A DNA stretch of 64,000 nucleotides from Bacteroidota bacterium (GCA_018266455.1 JAFEAJ010000022.1:62001-126000); one strand, 5' to 3'. Counted from the stretch's first letter, positions 18,364-26,342 are shown. A program made the numbers and translations. The notes: generated by a model not told the origin, from the letters alone.

Positions 18364-19326
18364 ATGAATTTGCACAAAACCAAAATAAGCCAGGCACTGT
18401 TGCTCGTGCTGTCCTGCCTGTTTTCGGCATCATCGGCTCTTGCCCAAACAGATAATGACGCACTCCTGATGAATAAAACCCAATGGTGCAGCGGCTTGGT
18501 TTATTCTCATTCCCAATGGGACCAATATTGGGAAGGCACTTTTAAAAGAACAAACGACAATATTGGCACAGTGACCACACAATCGCTTGCATTGATGACT
18601 GCTTATGGCATCACCGACAAGCTGAATATCATGGCTGCACTACCATATATATGGACGCTCGAATCGAAAGGGACACTAAGCGGATTGCAGGGGCTCCAGG
18701 ATGTGAGCCTGTTCATAAAGTGGGCGCCCATTACCATCAATATCGGAAAGGGGAAATTTTCTGTGTTTACCATCGGCGGTTTTTCAACACCAACGCATGA
18801 TTATGAAAAAGATTTTCTCCCTTCCTCTATCGGCCTTGGCTCAACCAATCTTACCGGAAGGCTGATGGCCTATTACAAAACCGGGATGTTTTTTGTGAGG
18901 GCATCAGGCTCTTATATATGGCGCAGCAACATCAAAATTGACCGCACATCTTATTACACCACCGAAATACATTATACCAATGAAGTGCAGATGCCCGATG
19001 TGTTTACTTTCAATGGAAGTGTCGGCATCTATAGAAAATACCTGATTGCAGAAGCAATGGTTGACAACATGACCACGCTCGGCGGGTTCGACATCAGGAA
19101 GAATGATATGCCATTTGCCAGCAACCGCATGAACAGCACAAGCATCAGCGCACAGGTAAAATATACGCTCCCTTTTGATACGCACATCTCCCTGGTCGGC
19201 GGGGTGGGCCATGTTCTTACAGGAAGGAATATGGGGCAGGCAACAGGATTTAATGCTGGCGTTTTTTATGCCCTCTATGTTTCAAAAAAAGAACAAAACA
19301 AACATCAACCAACCAAAACCAACTGA
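18364..19326 (+). CDS. Outer-membrane beta-barrel protein
   Basis: A 320-residue protein with signal peptide (hydrophobic core LLLVLSCLFSASS, cleavage near ALAQ) and a run of alternating hydrophobic and polar strands (SLALMTAYGITDKLNIMAALPYIW, VGIYRKYLIAEAMV, TSISAQVKYTLPFDTHISLVG) typical of transporter-like barrels of the 'phenol MetA' type. I start at ATG 18364 since the longer frame begins inside the preceding gene and lacks a signal peptide there. It lies between two PAP2/haloperoxidase-like genes, with two bases to the second, so the three very probably form one transcript. Function as a channel for the substrate of these enzymes is inference. Confidence 0.8.
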   Translation: MNLHKTKISQALLLVLSCLFSASSALAQTDNDALLMNKTQWCSGLVYSHSQWDQYWEGTFKRTNDNIGTVTTQSLALMTAYGITDKLNIMAALPYIWTLESKGTLSGLQGLQDVSLFIKWAPITINIGKGKFSVFTIGGFSTPTHDYEKDFLPSSIGLGSTNLTGRLMAYYKTGMFFVRASGSYIWRSNIKIDRTSYYTTEIHYTNEVQMPDVFTFNGSVGIYRKYLIAEAMVDNMTTLGGFDIRKNDMPFASNRMNSTSISAQVKYTLPFDTHISLVGGVGHVLTGRNMGQATGFNAGVFYALYVSKKEQNKHQPTKTN

Positions 19327-19328
19327 CC

Positions 19329-20882
19329 ATGAAAAAGCAATTCTTCTTTTTTTTGGTGATAGCCGCATCAATTGTTATTGCCCCGGCATGCAAAAAAAAT
19401 GTGGAAGACAGGACTGCCAACCTTCCTGCGCTGGCGCCCGGCAATCTTGATATGGGTGCAGGCGCATGGAAACCCGTATTGATCACCGGGCCGGGTGCTT
19501 TTGCAGTGGCTGCCCCGGCTGCCACCAATTCACCATCGTATATCGCCGACTTAAATGAAATTAAAGGCTACCAGAAAAACCTGTCATCAACAGACAGGGC
19601 CAAAATCAAATACTGGTCTGCGGGCGGGGTTTTAAGATGGAACGAGATCTTGCGCGGGCTGGTTGCAAAATACAATCTTGCGCCCTATCAAAACCCCGAT
19701 GGGTCTTTTCCGGCGCCTAACCCAAATAACCCTTTCGCCTATCCGCTTTTCCCTTTTGCCAACCCGCCTTATGCAGCAAGGGCCTATGCTTATGTGAGCG
19801 CCGCCCAGTATGATGCGCTGGTTGCATGCTGGTATTATAAACAAATGTACAACCAGGCAGCACCTTACAAAACAGATTCATCCGTTGCTGCTATCGGCAT
19901 TGAAAAAACAACGCTGCCTTCTTATCCTTCAGAAGCCGCCGTGATGGCCGGCGTTACAGCAGAGATGATGAAACTATTGTTCCCCGGTGAAATTGCGAAC
20001 ATACAGCAAAGAGCGCAGGAGCAGGAGCTTGCTGCCATTCAATCCGGCGCAACCACAAGAAGCGCGGTTACGGCAGGCGAAGCGCTGGGCAGGTGGGTGG
20101 CACAGCAGTTCATTGCCAGGGGCAAAACAGACAATGCGGGCAAAGCCGGCGGCACACCAACCGACTGGACAAACTTTGAGAACGTAACCATAAGCATTGG
20201 GCAAATACCATGGTATAGCCTTGAATCGCCAAAAAGGCCGCCTATGCTTCCATTTTTCAATCGCGTTAAGCCCTTCCTGTTCGATGCCTCAGCAGTGCCT
20301 TCTTTCAGGCCTGGGCCACCACCTTCCAGTGGCAATGGCGATATAAAAAAAGATGCTGAAGATGTGTATGGCAAAATCAAAAACCCCACCAGGGAAAATA
20401 TAGCGATCACTGAATTTTGGGCTGATGGCACCGGCACTTATGGCCCTCCCGGGCACTGGGATGCCATTGCTGCGGAAGACTTCGTTAAACAAAACTACAG
20501 TGAAGTGAGATGGGCAAGAAATATGGCCTTGCTGAACATGACGCTAATGGATGCTGCCATTGTGTGCTGGGACATCAAGTATTATTATTTTAACCCAAGG
20601 CCGGCGCAAATAATGCCAGCCATTAAAACGCTCACCGGCGTTCCCAACTTCCCGTCTTATGTTTCAGGCCATTCCACTTTCAGCGGGTCGGCAGCAGCAA
20701 TACTGTCGCACATACTGCCGCAGAATGCCAATGCCTATAACGCAATGGCGCAGGAAGCATCCCGGTCAAGATATGTAAGCGGCATCCATTACCTGGTTGA
20801 CTGCCAGGTAGGCCTGCAGGTTGGGGCAAAAGTTGGTGGGTATGCGGTGCAGCGGGCTTTGGCCGATGGCGCTGAACAATAA
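19329..20882 (+). CDS. Vanadium haloperoxidase/PAP2-like lipoprotein (canonical motifs)
   Basis: A 517-residue lipoprotein (lipobox IAPACKKN) of the vanadium-dependent haloperoxidase/PAP2 type. All three site motifs are present: KYYYFNPRP, PSYVSGHSTFSG with Ser446-Gly447-His448, and SRYVSGIHYLVD. The long N-terminal part carries Pro-rich loops (PNPNNPFAYPLFPFANPPYAARAYAY) common in this family. It would sit in the outer or inner membrane facing the periplasm or the outside. Substrate and true cofactor (vanadate, or phosphatase activity) are not determined. It starts two bases after the barrel gene. A terminator follows at 20911-20940. Confidence 0.87.
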   Translation: MKKQFFFFLVIAASIVIAPACKKNVEDRTANLPALAPGNLDMGAGAWKPVLITGPGAFAVAAPAATNSPSYIADLNEIKGYQKNLSSTDRAKIKYWSAGGVLRWNEILRGLVAKYNLAPYQNPDGSFPAPNPNNPFAYPLFPFANPPYAARAYAYVSAAQYDALVACWYYKQMYNQAAPYKTDSSVAAIGIEKTTLPSYPSEAAVMAGVTAEMMKLLFPGEIANIQQRAQEQELAAIQSGATTRSAVTAGEALGRWVAQQFIARGKTDNAGKAGGTPTDWTNFENVTISIGQIPWYSLESPKRPPMLPFFNRVKPFLFDASAVPSFRPGPPPSSGNGDIKKDAEDVYGKIKNPTRENIAITEFWADGTGTYGPPGHWDAIAAEDFVKQNYSEVRWARNMALLNMTLMDAAIVCWDIKYYYFNPRPAQIMPAIKTLTGVPNFPSYVSGHSTFSGSAAAILSHILPQNANAYNAMAQEASRSRYVSGIHYLVDCQVGLQVGAKVGGYAVQRALADGAEQ

Positions 20883-20890
20883 TTTTTTTT

Positions 20891-20942
20891 GGTTTAAGCA
20901 ATAAGCAAAAAACCCTTTGATTCTTCTTAGGGTTGCTTTTTT
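20891..20942 (+). terminator. Terminator module, copy A
   Basis: A 19-base sequence GGTTTAAGCAATAAGCAAA (20891-20909) is followed by a hairpin with arms AACCCT (20911-20916) and AGGGTT (20929-20934), loop containing GATTCTTC, and a T-run. The same 19 bases and loop recur after the next gene (21789-21837). Confidence 0.7.
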
Positions 20943-20953
20943 AAAAATGATGA

Positions 20954-21781
20954 ATGGCAATGATGAACAAGATTTCTTTAGAACAAAAAATATTTTATGC
21001 GCTGCACATCGCAATGGTCATGTGCATGATTGGCCACGGCGCTTTCGGCATCATCACCAAACAGATATGGTGCAATTACTTTGGGGTGTTCGGCATTGGC
21101 CACGACATGTCGTACAGGCTGATGCCTTATGTAGGCTCAGTTGACATTTTGATGGGCATCATCATGCTCGTTTATCCCAACAGGGCCATTGCCCTATGGC
21201 TGGTGGCATGGGGCTTTATTACTGCATCCCTCAGGCCCTTATCGGGCGAGCCGTTTGCCGAGCTGATCGAACGCGCAGGAAATTTTGGCGCGCCATTCGC
21301 GCTGCTTTTGTTGTGTGGCCTTCAAAAAAACATTAAAACATGGTTCGCGAAAATTGACCCGAAGAAAATCAGTCTTGATGAAAAAAGATCTGCACAGCTT
21401 GCTGCCAGCCTTAAAATAATGGTGTTCCTGTTACTGGCCGGCCACGGCTGGCTGAATATTATCCAAAAGAAAGGCATCCTGTTGCAATATGAAAGCCTTG
21501 GGTTCACTAACCCGATGGATGTGGCTGCAACAGTAGGCGTATTTGAAATACTGGCAGCTTTCTCTATACTTGTCAGGCCGCTTGCGCCAATTATCCTCTT
21601 TTTCTTTATATGGAAAATGACCAGCGAGCTGTTTTACCCCCAATGGGAGCTGTTCGAATGGATCGAGCGCGGGGGAAGCTATGGCGCACTGCTGGCTTTA
21701 TATTTTTATTGCCGGGCTCACCGGTCAAACAACTTTTTATATACGCTCAAAGAGAGGCGGTGGAATATCAATCTCTTTTAA
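20954..21781 (+). CDS. DoxX-like membrane protein with internal tandem duplication
   Basis: A 275-residue integral membrane protein built of two similar halves, each with about four hydrophobic segments. The first half has MIGHGAFGIITKQ (His28) and ELIERAGNFGAPFALLLL, the second LAGHGWLNIIQKK (His164) and EWIERGGSYGALLALYF; the offset is 136 residues. The arrangement resembles two DoxX/DoxD-like units in one chain. DoxX-like proteins take part in redox or envelope functions, but none can be named here. It follows the haloperoxidase-like operon, yet a terminator lies between. Start ATG 20954 is chosen; ATG 20960 and 20963 are possible. Confidence 0.72.
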   Translation: MAMMNKISLEQKIFYALHIAMVMCMIGHGAFGIITKQIWCNYFGVFGIGHDMSYRLMPYVGSVDILMGIIMLVYPNRAIALWLVAWGFITASLRPLSGEPFAELIERAGNFGAPFALLLLCGLQKNIKTWFAKIDPKKISLDEKRSAQLAASLKIMVFLLLAGHGWLNIIQKKGILLQYESLGFTNPMDVAATVGVFEILAAFSILVRPLAPIILFFFIWKMTSELFYPQWELFEWIERGGSYGALLALYFYCRAHRSNNFLYTLKERRWNINLF

Positions 21782-21788
21782 ATGTTAT

Positions 21789-21837
21789 GGTTTAAGCAAT
21801 AAGCAAAGCCCTGCGATTCTTCGCGGGGCTTTTTTTT
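21789..21837 (+). terminator. Terminator module, copy B
   Basis: GGTTTAAGCAATAAGCAAA (21789-21807) runs into a hairpin with arms AGCCCTGCGA (21807-21816) and TCGCGGGGCT (21821-21830), loop TTCT, one G-U pair, then seven T. It is a diverged copy of the module at 20891-20942. Confidence 0.85.
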
Positions 21838-21861
21838 CGGCAAGCCTGGGGTCAGCCGGGT

Positions 21862-21891
21862 TTTGGCAATAAGTTTTTTTGTTTACTTTTG
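21862..21891 (+). promoter_or_regulatory. Promoter of the LamG lipoprotein gene
   Basis: TTTG (21862-21865), 18 bases, TACTTTTG (21884-21891). Both boxes match the Bacteroidota consensus, with a spacer slightly shorter than the usual 19-21. The start of transcription would be near 21897, 30 bases before the ATG. Confidence 0.55.
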
Positions 21892-21926
21892 AGCCAAACC
21901 AAATTCTACATTATTAAATCATTTTT

Positions 21927-22862
21927 ATGAAAATGTCCAGGTTATTGCCAGCCGGGTTGGTGGTGCTCGTTTTTTTTGTTATCCATGGGCTGTCGCTCAC
22001 AGGCTGCACCAAAACCAACACGGTACATGACACCACAACCCTTACCCTGCGCGATACCATAACCATCAGGGACACCACCGTTATCAAAGACACAGTGATC
22101 ATTAATGACACGCTTGGCAACCTGTCTGACGGGTTGATTGCTTATTACAATTTTAATGGCGGGAATTTGAATGACAGCAGTGGCCACGGCAACAACATTG
22201 TTTTTAATAATGCCACCCCAACCGTTGACCGGTTCGGCAACCCGAACAATGCCTATTTGTTCGATGGCAGCACATCTTATATGACTGTAAAAAACAGCCC
22301 GAGCCTCAACCCGAATAACATTACGATTTATGCAATAGTGAAACCATTTGGCTTCAATTATGCACCATGCCATACCAGCCAAATTATTGGCAAATTGACA
22401 CAGGATCCTGAAAACGGTATTTATGCACTCAGGTTCGGAACGCTCAATTCTGGCAACTCCTGCGACATTGGCGCTCCTCCTCCAGACTCAACAAAAGAAT
22501 TTTTCAATGGCTTTTTTGGGGATGATATTCCTCAAGGCACTACAGCTTATCTTGGCCCTAATGCAAACCTTTATATACAAAAAGGGCAATGGTATACAGT
22601 AATCTACACATATGATGGCAAGATGGCAAAGCTATTCATAAATGGTGCTCTTGTAGATTCATTAGTAACAACTGTAACATTAACCCCAAATCCTTATGAT
22701 TTGTATATAGGAGCGACTCCAAACCCTACCTTTCCATATTATTTAAATGGGGCAATCGATGAAATTAGAATTTACAATAAGGCGATAACAAATCAACAAG
22801 TAACCTGCCTTAATATTCTAAAAAATAAATACCTTAAAATACAGAATAAGCTAATTTATTAG
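21927..22862 (+). CDS. LamG-domain lipoprotein with a DT-repeat stalk
   Basis: A 311-residue lipoprotein (LSLTGCTKTN). After the lipid anchor comes a short stalk with a repeated hexad, RDTITI-RDTTVI-KDTVII-NDT, and then a LamG/concanavalin-like domain (DGLIAYYNFNGGNLNDSSGHGNN, YLFDGSTSYMTV, NGAIDEIRIYNKAIT). Such domains bind sugars or other ligands at the cell surface. The last third of the gene, from about 22560, is clearly more AT-rich than the first part, in line with the AT-rich gene downstream. It has its own promoter and a long palindromic terminator, so it is monocistronic. Confidence 0.85.
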   Translation: MKMSRLLPAGLVVLVFFVIHGLSLTGCTKTNTVHDTTTLTLRDTITIRDTTVIKDTVIINDTLGNLSDGLIAYYNFNGGNLNDSSGHGNNIVFNNATPTVDRFGNPNNAYLFDGSTSYMTVKNSPSLNPNNITIYAIVKPFGFNYAPCHTSQIIGKLTQDPENGIYALRFGTLNSGNSCDIGAPPPDSTKEFFNGFFGDDIPQGTTAYLGPNANLYIQKGQWYTVIYTYDGKMAKLFINGALVDSLVTTVTLTPNPYDLYIGATPNPTFPYYLNGAIDEIRIYNKAITNQQVTCLNILKNKYLKIQNKLIY

Positions 22863-22881
22863 TTTCATCTTTGAGTATGAT

Positions 22882-22932
22882 ATATATAAAATAATAGCAT
22901 TCTTCATTTGGAATGCTATTATTTTATATCCC
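22882..22932 (+). terminator. Perfect 17-bp inverted repeat after the LamG gene
   Basis: The arms at 22886-22902 and 22911-22927 are perfectly complementary (core AATAGCATTC / GAATGCTATT) with an 8-base loop TTCATTTG; pairing extends a few bases further outward. The 3' arm itself is T-rich, so it can act as a terminator on either strand. Confidence 0.7.
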
Positions 22933-23001
22933 AAACTCTAACAACAAGGATATTCCTGAACTTAGCTATAGAAAACAGCATATTTTAGCATCTGAAGAGT
23001 T

Positions 23002-23667
23002 ATGATTCCAATGGCGATAAAAAAAACTTTAAGTAGTGCCAATACTAAATTTCTTTTTTTAAAGAAGTCCTTTAAAAATAAGCCATTCAAATTGCTTGAT
23101 ATTGGCGCTGGTAATCATTCTGCATCTAAGACTGTATTTGTGTTTCCTAAATGCGAATATTATGGTGTTGATTTAAATAAAGATTACAATAACAATTCCG
23201 ATGATTTTAAATCAATGAAAGGGTTTTTCGAAATGGATTTGACAAAGCTCGATTTTAGTATAATTCCGAATAATCATTACGATGGAATATGGATTGTGCA
23301 TGTGATTGAACATTTATTCAATGGGGACAGCGTGATTGAAAAGTTAATTCCAAAATTAAAATCAGGCGGTTTCATGTATATAGAATACCCTGGGCAAAAA
23401 AGTACAACTTTACCACATATGAATGGCTCACTCAATTTTTATGATGACAACTCACATGTCAGGGTTTATTCAATTACTGAATTAAAAAATCTATTTCAGA
23501 AAAATAATTGTACGGTTCTGAATGCTGGCACTCGTAGAAATTTATATTATATCGTAGCAATGCCTTTTAGGATTTTGTCATACTGGCTGGCTGGAAAGAA
23601 ATTAAAGGGCAATATTTTTTGGGATATCCTCGGCTTCGCAGAATTCTTATATATAAGGAAGAAATAA
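23002..23667 (+). CDS. SAM-dependent methyltransferase (class I), AT-rich
   Basis: A 221-residue protein with the Rossmann methyltransferase motif I, LLDIGAGNHSASK, an acidic ribose-binding end of strand 2 (YYGVDLNKDY) and motif IV-like DGIWIVHVIEHL, as in Methyltransf_23/11 enzymes. The C-terminal part is more hydrophobic (YIVAMPFRILSYWLAGKK) and may touch the membrane. Substrate is unknown; similar proteins occur in surface-polysaccharide loci. The gene is much richer in A and T, with many AAT/AAA/TTT codons, than all neighbours, suggesting recent horizontal gain. ATG 23002 is used; ATG 23014 is possible. Confidence 0.8.
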   Translation: MIPMAIKKTLSSANTKFLFLKKSFKNKPFKLLDIGAGNHSASKTVFVFPKCEYYGVDLNKDYNNNSDDFKSMKGFFEMDLTKLDFSIIPNNHYDGIWIVHVIEHLFNGDSVIEKLIPKLKSGGFMYIEYPGQKSTTLPHMNGSLNFYDDNSHVRVYSITELKNLFQKNNCTVLNAGTRRNLYYIVAMPFRILSYWLAGKKLKGNIFWDILGFAEFLYIRKK

Positions 23668-23727
23668 CTTTTTCAGCTGTCAGTCTAATCTTTCACCATC
23701 TGGCAGGAAACAAAACCGCCTCCGCCC

Positions 23728-23735
23728 TATCTTTG
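23728..23735 (+). promoter_or_regulatory. -7 box of the class D beta-lactamase-like gene
   Basis: TATCTTTG matches TAnnTTTG exactly and lies 14 bases before the ATG at 23750. The -33 element is not recognisable. Confidence 0.45.
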
Positions 23736-23749
23736 CGAAAAAATGTATA

Positions 23750-24583
23750 ATGATAAAAGCAAGGTTTCTTTTTCGTGCCCCGCTTTTTGGCTTTTCCCTT
23801 TTGCCTTTTATGTTTTCGTCCTGCGCTCCCAACAATGTTACTGAAAACAACAGCCTGAAAAAATATTTCGATTCGGCACAGGTTGCCGGCTGCTTTGGGC
23901 TTTTTGACAATGGCCAGAACGATTTTACCATTTACAATTTGAAAAGGTACCGCGACAGCGCCTGCACACCCGCCTCCACTTTCAACATCGTGAACGCGCT
24001 CATCGGCATACAGACCGGCGCGATCAGCGATGAGCACATGGTCATAAAATGGGACAGCGTGAACAGGCCAAACCCGGAATGGAACAGGGACCTGGCGATG
24101 GAAGAAGCATTTAAAGTTTCTGCCGCGCCCTATTTCCAGGAAGTGGCCCGCAGGATCGGTAAAGACACCATGAAAAAATGGATCGATTCGCTAGGCTATG
24201 GCAACAAAAACACCAGTGGCCCTGTGGATTCTTTCTGGCTCAATAACCAGTTAAAAATTACGCCCGACGAAGAGCTTGGCCTGGTGAAGAAACTCTATTT
24301 CGACCAACTGCCTTTTTTCCCGAACACGCAGAGGATCGTGGGCAGAGCAATGTTGCAGGAAGACAACTCCAACTATAAGCTCAGCTACCAAACCGGCTGG
24401 GGCAAAAATGAAAGTGGCAATGAGCTGGGCTGGGTTGTTGGCTGGATAGAAGAAAACAAGCACCCTTACTTTTTTGTGCTGAACATAGAAACATCGGACC
24501 ATCATATAGATATGGCTAAGGCGCGCATCAACATTTTAAAAGACATCCTTGCACAGCTTGGTTTTTTCCAGGGAAAGAAATGA
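23750..24583 (+). CDS. Class D beta-lactamase-like (OXA fold) lipoprotein, active-site lysines lost
   Basis: A 277-residue lipoprotein (lipobox FMFSSC) with the layout of a class D beta-lactamase: GCFGLFDN, PASTFNIVNALIGIQTG, DEHMVIKWD, YGN (150-152), DSFWLNNQLKITPDEE, TGWGKNE and GWVVGWIE. The key motifs are changed. STFK reads STFN (Ser76 kept, Lys replaced by Asn79), KTG reads QTG (Gln214), and SxV reads SAA (124-126). In known enzymes the first lysine is carbamylated and needed to activate Ser and water. I therefore expect weak or no beta-lactamase activity; sensing, binding or another acyl chemistry is possible. There is no neighbouring regulator. Confidence 0.85.
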   Translation: MIKARFLFRAPLFGFSLLPFMFSSCAPNNVTENNSLKKYFDSAQVAGCFGLFDNGQNDFTIYNLKRYRDSACTPASTFNIVNALIGIQTGAISDEHMVIKWDSVNRPNPEWNRDLAMEEAFKVSAAPYFQEVARRIGKDTMKKWIDSLGYGNKNTSGPVDSFWLNNQLKITPDEELGLVKKLYFDQLPFFPNTQRIVGRAMLQEDNSNYKLSYQTGWGKNESGNELGWVVGWIEENKHPYFFVLNIETSDHHIDMAKARINILKDILAQLGFFQGKK

Positions 24584-24693
24584 AACCAGGCAATCTTATA
24601 TCAAAAATCTTAAATTTTACTTTGGCTTATTTCTTGCAACCTATAGTTCGCTAAATTGCAAGGCTCAGTTGAACCAGGTAAATCAGGTAAATC

Positions 24694-25692
24694 GTGGCCC
24701 GTTTTGAAAATATCAATTATTGGTGGTGCTTTGCAGCCATCCCATTTTCAATAGCCCTGTTTGTTTTTCTTTTGCAATGGAAAAAAGAAACGGCTAAGAG
24801 AATAGGCGATGAGCGCCTCGTAAATTTTATTGCCAGGAATTATTCCCCATCCAGGTTCCTCCTGAAATTTATTATGGCGATGGTTGCGCTCGCGGCCATT
24901 GTTTTCGGCGCAATGAATTTCCAGATGGCAGGCAAAGCTGAAAATATAAGCCGCAGGGGCGTTGATGTAATGATGGTGCTGGATGTGAGCAGGAGCATGC
25001 TGGCAGAAGATGTGAAGCCAAGCCGGCTCGAAAAGGCAAAACAATTGCTTGCTTTGCTGGTCAACAAACTGGAAGACGACCGTGTGGGGCTTGTGCTGTT
25101 CGCGGGCCGGGCTTACATGCAAATGCCCTTGACAACCGACCACAGCGCAGCAAAAATGTACATTCAGAAGGCAAGCCCAAATGCGGTGCCCACGCAGGGC
25201 ACAGTGATTGCCGAAGCACTGGAAATGGCCAACCGCGCATTTAACAGCAAAGAGCAGAAATACAAATCCATTATACTGCTATCTGACGGAGAAGACCATG
25301 ATCCCGATGCGGCGAAAACTGCAAAAATACTTGCCAAAAACGGCGTGATGATCAACACCGTTGGCATTGGCTCGCCTGAAGGATCACCGATAGTGGACCC
25401 CGCAACAGGGCAGTTAAAAAAGGATGCTGAAGGGCAAACGGTCATCTCAAAACTGAATGAGCCCGAATTAAAAAACCTCGCGGGGCTCACCAATGGCGTT
25501 TACATCAGGTTAGATGATGTGGACGATGCACTGGCAAGCCTTTCCCAACAATTAGACAGCATCGAAAAAAAATCGCTTGCCGATACCGAATACATAAATT
25601 ATAAAAGCTACTTTCAATGGTTCCTGGCCACCGCCTTGCTTTTATTGTTCATTGAATTTATTTTGCCTGAAAGAAAAACCACAATCGCCTGA
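24694..25692 (+). CDS. BatB-like von Willebrand factor A membrane protein
   Basis: A 332-residue protein with two N-terminal membrane segments (FAAIPFSIALFVFLL; FIMAMVALAAIVFGAM), a VWA domain with the MIDAS motif DVSRS (Asp97, Ser99, Ser101; further T-loop residues around TDHSA and SDGEDHD), and one C-terminal membrane segment before a short charged tail. This is the BatA/BatB layout of the Bacteroidota aerotolerance operon. The start is GTG. The next gene (BatC-like) overlaps the stop codon. BatA, BatD, MoxR and DUF58 genes of the usual operon are not adjacent. Confidence 0.88.
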   Translation: MARFENINYWWCFAAIPFSIALFVFLLQWKKETAKRIGDERLVNFIARNYSPSRFLLKFIMAMVALAAIVFGAMNFQMAGKAENISRRGVDVMMVLDVSRSMLAEDVKPSRLEKAKQLLALLVNKLEDDRVGLVLFAGRAYMQMPLTTDHSAAKMYIQKASPNAVPTQGTVIAEALEMANRAFNSKEQKYKSIILLSDGEDHDPDAAKTAKILAKNGVMINTVGIGSPEGSPIVDPATGQLKKDAEGQTVISKLNEPELKNLAGLTNGVYIRLDDVDDALASLSQQLDSIEKKSLADTEYINYKSYFQWFLATALLLLFIEFILPERKTTIA

Positions 25693-26342
25693 AGAAGACC
25701 AGTTTTATATTAACCATCGCATTTTCTTTTTGCACCTGCCTGCTACGGGCACAAAAAGAAAATGTGGCCATTAAAAAAGGCAACAGGTATTATAAGGAAC
25801 AAAAGTTCGATGAGTCGCAAAAAGCATACAAGCTGGCCTTGCAGCAGTCGCCCGGCAACGCGCCGGCAAATTACAACCTTGGCAATGCAGAATTCAGGAA
25901 AAACAGCTTTGCTGATGCAGCAAAGTCCTATGATGATGCCATTGACGGCACAAAAGACAGCGCCCTGAAAGAACAAAGCTATTATAACAAAGGGGTGGCG
26001 TACATTAAACAACAGAAACTTGAAGAAAGCATCGATGCATGGAAGAGCGCATTGAAATTAGACCCTAATGATGAAGAAGCAAGGGACAACCTGGAAAAAG
26101 CGCTAAGGGAATTAAAGAACAAACAACAACAGCAGCAGCAAAATAACAACAACAAAAAAAACCAGCAGCAAAAGCAGGACAAAAAAGACCAACAAAACCA
26201 GGACCAGCAACAAAAAAGCAAGCTCACCAAGCAACAGGTTGAGCAATTGCTAAAAGCCCTGCAGCAAAAAGAAAAAGACGAGCAGGAAAAAATGAACCAG
26301 AACAAACAAAGGTCAGTTTCACAACCAGATAAAGACTGGTGA
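25689..26342 (+). CDS. BatC-like TPR protein, apparent CTG start
   Basis: A 217-residue protein with a signal peptide, two TPR-like helical repeats (YYKEQKFDESQKAYKLALQQSPGN; GVAYIKQQKLEESIDAWKSALKLDP) and a Gln/Lys/Asn-rich low-complexity tail. This matches BatC, the periplasmic partner of BatA/BatB. The frame has no ATG, GTG or TTG upstream of residue 26, but a complete signal sequence (KKTSFILTIAFSF...LLRAQ) lies directly before it, and the only plausible start is CTG at 25689, overlapping the batB stop as CTGA. A GTG start at 25764 would lose the signal peptide. A palindrome follows at 26342-26375. Confidence 0.78.
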   Translation: MKKTSFILTIAFSFCTCLLRAQKENVAIKKGNRYYKEQKFDESQKAYKLALQQSPGNAPANYNLGNAEFRKNSFADAAKSYDDAIDGTKDSALKEQSYYNKGVAYIKQQKLEESIDAWKSALKLDPNDEEARDNLEKALRELKNKQQQQQQNNNNKKNQQQKQDKKDQQNQDQQQKSKLTKQQVEQLLKALQQKEKDEQEKMNQNKQRSVSQPDKDW

